Positions 16,721 to 20,937 of a stretch of DNA of 20,937 nucleotides are shown here, one piece after another. Under the pieces are notes generated by a model. The model saw only the letters and a program-made list of their open reading frames with translations, was not told the DNA's origin and did no database searches. How positions within the stretch are numbered: position 1 is the stretch's first letter; each line of letters opens with the position of its first letter. The position numbers were made by a program, and so were the translations under genes. This DNA comes from an uncultured Faecalibacterium sp. (lineage in GTDB: Bacteria > Bacillota > Clostridia > Oscillospirales > Ruminococcaceae), in assembly GCA_934518555.1 (NCBI GenBank), contig CAKSXW010000031.1, positions 1-20,937 of the forward strand, read 5' to 3'.

Positions 16721-16756
16721 GCCCCTGTTCCTTTTGCGAGGAACGGGGGCTTTTTT
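16721..16756 (+). terminator. Intrinsic terminator of rnr
   Basis: A 12-bp stem with one G·T pair (16721-16732 with 16739-16750) and loop TTTGCG is followed by TTTTTT (16751-16756). Confidence 0.93.
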
Positions 16757-16793
16757 GTCATAGTTTGGACTCATTCCCAACAAAACGGGGCGG

Positions 16794-16812
16794 TTGTATA
16801 AACTTTATACAA
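16794..16812. promoter_or_regulatory. Perfect 19-bp palindrome, candidate operator of the oleate hydratase gene
   Basis: TTGTATAAA-C-TTTATACAA: two exact 9-bp arms about a single central base, lying 17 bp upstream of the -35 box. This is the form of a dimeric TetR/MarR/LysR-type regulator site. It has no T-tract and sits outside the predicted transcript, so it is not a terminator. The regulator is not encoded in the window. Confidence 0.6.
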
Positions 16813-16829
16813 GGCGCAGGGTTTGTTTG

Positions 16830-16858
16830 TTGTTCTGGGCCCTTGGGCAGGGTATACT
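16830..16858 (+). promoter_or_regulatory. Sigma-A promoter of the oleate hydratase gene
   Basis: TTGTTC (16830-16835), 17-bp spacer, TATACT (16853-16858); expected start near 16865, giving a leader of about 60 bases. Confidence 0.75.
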
Positions 16859-16892
16859 GTTGCCATAGAGAAACAGCATATCCCAATGCTGT
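16853..16892 (+). promoter_or_regulatory. Overlapping inverted repeats over the -10 and leader of the oleate hydratase gene
   Basis: TATACTGTT (16853-16861) and AACAGCATA (16872-16880) are inverted repeats with one mismatch, the first covering the -10 box. ACAGCAT (16873-16879) also pairs perfectly with ATGCTGT (16886-16892) as a hairpin with a 6-base loop in the predicted leader. The shared arm means only one pairing can form at a time. Confidence 0.4.
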
Positions 16893-16924
16893 AGGAAAAA
16901 GCAGCGAAGCAAGGAGGCTTTTAT

Positions 16925-18697
16925 ATGTACTATTCCAGTGGCAACTACGAAGCATTTGCACACCCCAAAAAGCCCACAGGGGTCGATCATAAGTCCGCTT
17001 ATATCATCGGTTCCGGCCTGGCAGCCCTGACCGCAGCCTGCTACCTGGTCCGTGACGCCCAGATGAAGGGGGAGCACGTCCATGTATTTGAAAAGGACCC
17101 CATCCCCGGCGGTGCCTGCGATGGCTACAAGTACGACATGGGCTATGTGATGCGTGGCGGCCGTGAGATGGACAACCATTTCGAGGTCATGTGGGATCTG
17201 CTGCGCTCCATCCCGTCCCTGGAGACCGAGGGTGCCAGTGTGCTGGACGAGTACTATTGGCTGAACAAGGAGGACCCCAACTTCTCCCTCTGCCGTGCCA
17301 CCGTCAACTGTGGCCAGGACGCCCACACCGATGGCAAGTTCGGCCTGTCCGATAAGGGTGCCATGGAGATCATGAAGCTGTTCTTCACCCCCGATGAGGA
17401 CCTGCAGGACAAGAAGATCACCGACTTCTTTGACGACGAGGTGCTGGGCTCCAACTTCTGGCTGTACTGGCGTACCATGTTCGCCTTCGAGAACTGGCAC
17501 AGTGCCCTGGAGATGAAGCTGTATATCAAGCGGTTCATCCATCACATCGGCGGCCTGCCGGACTTTACCGCTCTGCGCTTTACCCGTTACAACCAGTACG
17601 AGTCCATCATCCTGCCCATGGTCAGCTACCTGAAGGACCACGGCGTCCAGTTCCACTACGACACCAAGGTGGTGGACGTGAAGTTTGATATCCAGGGCAG
17701 CCGCAAGATGGCCAGCTCTGTGACGGTGGAGCACGCAGGAGAGGTGGCCAACATCGACCTTACCGAGAATGACCTGCTGTTCATCACCAACGGCGGCTGC
17801 GTGGAAAGCAGCACCATGGGCAGCCAGGATAAGGCTGCAGGCTTTGACCCCACCCAGAAGCCCGGCAACGGCTGGGATCTGTGGAAGAAGATCGCCGCCC
17901 AGGACCCTGCCTTCGGCCACCCGGAAAAGTTCTGCAGTGATCCGGAGCTGTGCAACTGGGAAAGTGCCACCATCACCACCCTGGACGACAAGATCCCCCA
18001 GTATATCCAGAAGATCTGCAAGCGTGACCCCTTCAGCGGCCACACCGTCACCGGCGGCATCGTCACCGTCAAGGACTCCAATTGGCTCATGAGCTGGACC
18101 CTGAACCGTCAGCAGCAGTTCCGGGATCAGCCCAAGAACCAGCTCTGCGTCTGGGTCTACGGCTTGTTCAGCGACAAGCCCGGCAACTACGTCAAAAAGG
18201 CCATGCGTGACTGCACCGGCCGTGAGATCTGCATGGAGTGGCTGTATCACATGGGCGTGCCCGAGGAGCTGATCCCGGAGCTGGCAGAGCACAGTGCCAA
18301 CACCATCCCGGTGATGATGCCCTATATCGACGCCTTCTTTATGCCCCGTGCCTTTGGGGACCGTCCGGACATCGTGCCGGAGGGTGCTGTAAACTTTGCC
18401 TTCCTGGGCCAGTTTGCCGAGACCAAACGGGACACCATCTTTACCACCGAGTATTCCATGCGGACCGGCATGGAGGCGGTGTACACCCTGCTGAACGTGG
18501 ACCGGGGTGTGCCGGAGGTCTGGGGCAGCACCTACGATGTGCGTGCCCTCATTGACGCCACCGTCAAGCTCCGGGACGGCAAAAAGATCACGGATATGGA
18601 TCTGCCCCTGGTGCCTCGCCTGGCCCTGAAGGAAGTTCTGAAGAAGATCGAGGGGACCGACCTGGAAAAGTTCCTGAAGGAATATAACGCCATTTAA
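16925..18697 (+). CDS. ohyA: Oleate hydratase (FAD-dependent, MCRA family)
   Basis: A 590-residue peripheral-membrane flavoenzyme that adds water to the cis-9 double bond of oleic or linoleic acid, giving 10-hydroxy fatty acids. It has the FAD-binding fingerprint IIGSGLAALTAACYL (27-41), the invariant RGGREMD motif (78-84) with E81 aligning with the catalytic glutamate E82 of the Staphylococcus enzyme, and Y200 in EMKLYIKRFIHHIGG aligning with its tyrosine Y201. GGLPDF and RYNQYESIILP follow as expected. AAGGAGG (16911-16917) lies 7 bases before the ATG. It is monocistronic, with its own promoter, palindromic candidate operator and terminator. The enzyme is used for unsaturated fatty-acid detoxification and host-lipid modification in gut bacteria; that role here is inference. 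Confidence 0.96.
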   Translation: MYYSSGNYEAFAHPKKPTGVDHKSAYIIGSGLAALTAACYLVRDAQMKGEHVHVFEKDPIPGGACDGYKYDMGYVMRGGREMDNHFEVMWDLLRSIPSLETEGASVLDEYYWLNKEDPNFSLCRATVNCGQDAHTDGKFGLSDKGAMEIMKLFFTPDEDLQDKKITDFFDDEVLGSNFWLYWRTMFAFENWHSALEMKLYIKRFIHHIGGLPDFTALRFTRYNQYESIILPMVSYLKDHGVQFHYDTKVVDVKFDIQGSRKMASSVTVEHAGEVANIDLTENDLLFITNGGCVESSTMGSQDKAAGFDPTQKPGNGWDLWKKIAAQDPAFGHPEKFCSDPELCNWESATITTLDDKIPQYIQKICKRDPFSGHTVTGGIVTVKDSNWLMSWTLNRQQQFRDQPKNQLCVWVYGLFSDKPGNYVKKAMRDCTGREICMEWLYHMGVPEELIPELAEHSANTIPVMMPYIDAFFMPRAFGDRPDIVPEGAVNFAFLGQFAETKRDTIFTTEYSMRTGMEAVYTLLNVDRGVPEVWGSTYDVRALIDATVKLRDGKKITDMDLPLVPRLALKEVLKKIEGTDLEKFLKEYNAI

Positions 18698-18706
18698 GCC
18701 CGCTCC

Positions 18707-18725
18707 GACTCCCTTTCAGGGAGTC
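18707..18725 (+). other. Short hairpin just after the oleate hydratase stop
   Basis: GACTCCCT (18707-18714) pairs with AGGGAGTC (18718-18725) around a 3-base loop. No T-tract follows. It may protect the transcript end or assist the main terminator downstream. Confidence 0.5.
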
Positions 18726-18740
18726 CCTCAAAACCCCCGG

Positions 18741-18785
18741 AAATGCCCCTGAAGGCTGAGACAGCCCCAGGGGCATTTCTTTTGC
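18741..18785 (+). terminator. Intrinsic terminator of the oleate hydratase gene
   Basis: AAATGCCCCTG (18741-18751) and CAGGGGCATTT (18768-18778) form an 11-bp stem with an inner GGCT/AGCC stem, followed by the interrupted T-tract TCTTTTGCTT. Confidence 0.88.
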
Positions 18786-18863
18786 TTGTTCTGCAAAATC
18801 GGACAAAATCATTGGAAAACTACTGAAATGTGAGAAAGAACTGAACAAAATGCCTGAATTTGC

Positions 18864-18892
18864 TTGCTGTTGGCTGGGCTTTGTGTTATGAT
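18864..18892 (+). promoter_or_regulatory. Sigma-A promoter (extended -10) of the nucleotidase gene
   Basis: TTGCTG (18864-18869), 17-bp spacer, TATGAT (18887-18892) preceded by TG at 18884-18885. Start expected near 18899. Upstream at 18794-18810, CAAAATC occurs twice, 10 bp apart. Confidence 0.75.
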
Positions 18893-18905
18893 GAAACCAA
18901 GATTG

Positions 18906-18925
18906 GGGCAGGAGAGAGCCTGCCC
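18906..18925 (+). promoter_or_regulatory. 5'-leader hairpin of the nucleotidase gene
   Basis: GGGCAGG (18906-18912) pairs perfectly with CCTGCCC (18919-18925), loop AGAGAG, a few bases after the predicted transcription start. This position is typical of 5'-stabilising hairpins; there is no U-tract. Confidence 0.5.
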
Positions 18926-18961
18926 TGAAAAAGCAATAAAAAATGAGGAGGTCGTTTTCCT

Positions 18962-20722
18962 GTGAAACATCTTATCTCCCGTCGTAACTTCATGAAGGCT
19001 GCCGGTGTCACCACCGCTGCTGCCGCAATGGCAGTGGGTGCCCCTGCCGCTTCTGCCTGCTGGGACGGCAGCAAGTCTGAGGTCACCATCCTGTACACCA
19101 ACGATGTCCATACCTACATCGACAAAAAGTCTCCGGCCCTCACCTATGCCTCCATTGCTGCCCTGAAGCAGAGCTATCGGGACGCTGGCAAAAAGGTGCT
19201 GCTGGTGGATGCCGGTGACCATGTGCAGGGCACTGCTTACGGCTCCATGGACCAGGGTGCTTCCATCATCCAGCTGATGAACGCTGCCGGCTACGACGCC
19301 GCTACCCCGGGCAACCACGAGTTTGACTACGGCATGAGCCGGGCCAAGGCCATCATGCGGGAAGCCGACTTCCCCTACCTGTCCTGCAACTGGGTGGACC
19401 TGCGTACCAACCTGCGTGTGCTGCCCTCCGTCAAGGTGTTTGTCCGGGGCGGTATGCGGATCGCCTTTGTGGGCGTGACCACCCCCGAGACCTTCACCAA
19501 GTCCACCCCGGCCTACTTTATGGATAAGGCCCAGACCAAGTACATCTACGACATCCTGGGCGGCGATGACGGCCAGAAGCTCTACGACGCTGTGCAGAAG
19601 GCCGTTGATAAGGCCCGGTGCATGGCAGACGTGGTCATCGGCCTGGGCCACCTGGGCGTAGACCCCTCCTCCTCTCCCTGGACCAGTGAGGAAGTTATTG
19701 CCCACACCACCGGCTTTGACGCCTTTATCGACGGTCACTCCCACACCAAGATGGAAAACAAGCAGGTGGCTGACGCCTCCGGCAAGATGGTCACCCTGAC
19801 CCAGACCGGTTCCTACTTTGCCAACGTGGGCGAGATGACCATTGCCCCGGACGGCACCATCTCCACCCGGCTGGTGCCCACCTACGACCAGGAGGATCCC
19901 GCTGTGGCAGCAGAGCAGGCCGCATGGGTCAGCTCTGTGGACGAGATGCTGGGCGAGAAGATCGCTGTGGGCGACGTCAACTTCTACGTCAACGACCCCG
20001 AGACCGGCAAGCGCCGCATCCGCTCTGGTGAGACCAACCTGGGCGACTTTGTGGCCGACGGCATCTACACCTACTTCAATGAGGTGGAGCAGCTGCACTG
20101 CGATATTGCGATCATGAACGGCGGCGGCATCCGCACCGATGTGGCAGCCGGGGATTGGACCTTCAAGACCTGCAAGCAGGTCAGCCCCTTTGGCAATGTG
20201 GCCTGCCTGATGGCAGTCAGCGGCAAGCAGATCCAGGATGCGCTGGAGTTTGCAGCTCGCTTTGCTGGGGAAGGTGGCAAGGAGAACGGCGGCTTCCTCC
20301 ACGTGGCCGGTGCCACCTACGAGATCCACACCGACATCCCCAACACCGTCCAGACCGATGACAAGAACGTCTGGATCGGCAGTGCCACCGGTACCCCTCG
20401 TGTGCAGAACGTGAAGATCTACGATCGTCACACCGGCACCTACGAGCCTCTGGACCCGGCCAAGACCTACGCTCTGGCTGGCATGAACTACACCCTGCGG
20501 AACCTGGGCGACGGCTTTGCCATGTTTGACGGCGCCGAGCTCATTAAGGACTATGTGTCCGAGGATTACCTGGTCATGTCCACCTACGCCATGACCTTTG
20601 GCGGCGTGGATGCTGCAGGTCTGCCCCACCTGTCCTCTGCCAACAGTGTGCTGGCGGAGTACCCCGGCTACCTGCTGAACTACGAGAACCCCTACGGCGC
20701 AGGCCGCATCACCATCCTCTAA
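18962..20722 (+). CDS. Secreted 5'-nucleotidase/UshA-family metallophosphoesterase with a twin-arginine signal
   Basis: A 586-residue exported hydrolase expected to release phosphate and nucleosides from nucleotides or UDP-sugars outside the cell. The start is GTG at 18962 behind GAGGAGGT (18945-18952). Residues 6-12, SRRNFMK, match the Tat consensus; a mild alanine-rich h-region follows, with possible cleavage at ASA/C near 32-33. The calcineurin-like domain has D48 and H50 (TNDVH), D86 (DAGDH), NHE (118-120), H230 (GLGH) and DGHSH (257-261). The C-terminal 5'-nucleotidase domain has NLGDFVADG (359-367) and NGGGIR (386-391). C33 could instead be lipidated (ASAC is a poor lipobox). No cell-wall anchor is seen. 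It is a single-gene unit with its own promoter and terminator. Confidence 0.93.
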   Translation: MKHLISRRNFMKAAGVTTAAAAMAVGAPAASACWDGSKSEVTILYTNDVHTYIDKKSPALTYASIAALKQSYRDAGKKVLLVDAGDHVQGTAYGSMDQGASIIQLMNAAGYDAATPGNHEFDYGMSRAKAIMREADFPYLSCNWVDLRTNLRVLPSVKVFVRGGMRIAFVGVTTPETFTKSTPAYFMDKAQTKYIYDILGGDDGQKLYDAVQKAVDKARCMADVVIGLGHLGVDPSSSPWTSEEVIAHTTGFDAFIDGHSHTKMENKQVADASGKMVTLTQTGSYFANVGEMTIAPDGTISTRLVPTYDQEDPAVAAEQAAWVSSVDEMLGEKIAVGDVNFYVNDPETGKRRIRSGETNLGDFVADGIYTYFNEVEQLHCDIAIMNGGGIRTDVAAGDWTFKTCKQVSPFGNVACLMAVSGKQIQDALEFAARFAGEGGKENGGFLHVAGATYEIHTDIPNTVQTDDKNVWIGSATGTPRVQNVKIYDRHTGTYEPLDPAKTYALAGMNYTLRNLGDGFAMFDGAELIKDYVSEDYLVMSTYAMTFGGVDAAGLPHLSSANSVLAEYPGYLLNYENPYGAGRITIL

Positions 20723-20730
20723 AAGCAACA

Positions 20731-20768
20731 AAAATGGCGTATCGCTGCAAGGCGGTACGCCATTTTTT
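20731..20768 (+). terminator. Intrinsic terminator of the nucleotidase gene
   Basis: AAAATGGCGTA (20731-20741) pairs with TACGCCATTTT (20756-20766), extended by four more pairs (20742-20745 with 20752-20755) to a 15-bp stem, loop TGCAAG, followed by a T-run to 20768. Confidence 0.93.
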
Positions 20769-20831
20769 GTTGGGGAAGTTCCTGGGTCGGCACCGTGTCG
20801 TGGACCTGAAAAGCCGGGGCAGAGGGGGTGC

Positions 20832-20868
20832 AAAACAGAAAAGCCACCCGACACACATCGGATGGCTT
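20832..20868 (-). terminator. Probable intrinsic terminator of the tRNA-Gln unit
   Basis: Read on the minus strand, an 11-bp stem with one G·T pair (20858-20868 with 20841-20851, loop TGTGTG) is followed by the interrupted T-tract TTTTCTGTTTT. It lies 5 bases beyond the encoded CCA of the tRNA. Confidence 0.75.
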
Positions 20869-20873
20869 TGTTC

Positions 20874-20937
20874 TGGTTGGGGATGAGAGAATCGAACTCC
20901 CACAAGTAGAGTCAGAGTCTACCGCACTACCACTATG
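20874..20937 (-). tRNA. tRNA-Gln (anticodon CUG), 5' end cut off by the window
   Basis: On the minus strand the sequence enters in the D arm (AGTGGTAGTGC). The anticodon stem GTAGA/TCTAC encloses the loop CTCTGAC, giving anticodon CTG. The T arm is GGGAG, TTCGATT, CTCTC, and the acceptor 3' strand ATCCCCA ends in discriminator A and an encoded CCA (20874-20876 on the plus strand). About ten 5' bases are outside the window. It is convergent with the nucleotidase gene. Confidence 0.92.

Noticed and set aside
14422..20905. Further long minus-strand frames opposite rnr, oleate hydratase and the nucleotidase
   Set aside because: Same composition artefact; no ribosome-binding sites, and the plus-strand genes have catalytic motifs and proper promoters.

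Overview
The window reads as chromosomal DNA from a GC-rich, low-oxygen Firmicute, most likely a Faecalibacterium-type member of the Oscillospirales/Ruminococcaceae. This rests on Gram-positive sigma-A promoters and Shine-Dalgarno sites, a perfect CIRCE operator on groESL, a secG-rnr pair, a TSCPD-family small protein, an oleate hydratase and strong G/C bias at third codon positions. The genus is inferred from gene content and codon style, not proven.

Layout. A 5'-truncated tRNA-Leu(UAA) with its terminator opens the window. Next comes a visibly more AT-rich gene for a 917-residue SF1 helicase fused to a DUF2726/PD-(D/E)xK-like nuclease domain, a plausible laterally acquired defence or nucleic-acid-processing gene. 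At about 2.9 kb the composition switches to GC-rich core DNA. An extended -10 promoter and a leader with three stem-loops precede a three-gene operon: an aconitase-superfamily hydratase (YbhJ type), a PHP-domain phosphoesterase (RNase AM/TrpH type) and a small TSCPD protein. A strong terminator ends it. A single-gene Clp AAA+ unfoldase without a middle domain follows, then a YegS/BmrU-type lipid kinase with its own promoter and terminator. The CIRCE-controlled groES-groEL operon is next, followed by a class B penicillin-binding protein, secG, rnr (RNase R), an oleate hydratase and a secreted 5'-nucleotidase-family metallophosphoesterase with a twin-arginine signal. A 5'-truncated tRNA-Gln(CUG) on the minus strand closes the window.

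The genes from 3 kb onward are all on the plus strand but are mostly separate short transcription units, each with a recognisable promoter and/or intrinsic terminator. Themes are protein quality control (Clp ATPase, GroESL), RNA turnover (RNase R, PHP phosphoesterase), envelope work (SecG, PBP, lipid kinase) and secreted or lipid-facing metabolism (nucleotidase, oleate hydratase).

The most interesting unexplained signals are regulatory: a perfect 19-bp palindrome upstream of the oleate hydratase promoter, an inverted repeat over that promoter's -10, and the triple stem-loop leader plus 11-bp-phased direct repeat in front of the hydratase operon. The best candidate for an undescribed system at protein level is the lone helicase-nuclease next to tRNA-Leu. 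I see no CRISPR array, IS element, phage gene or duplicated attachment site. Every gene-free stretch is under 300 bases and is described through its promoters, hairpins and terminators.
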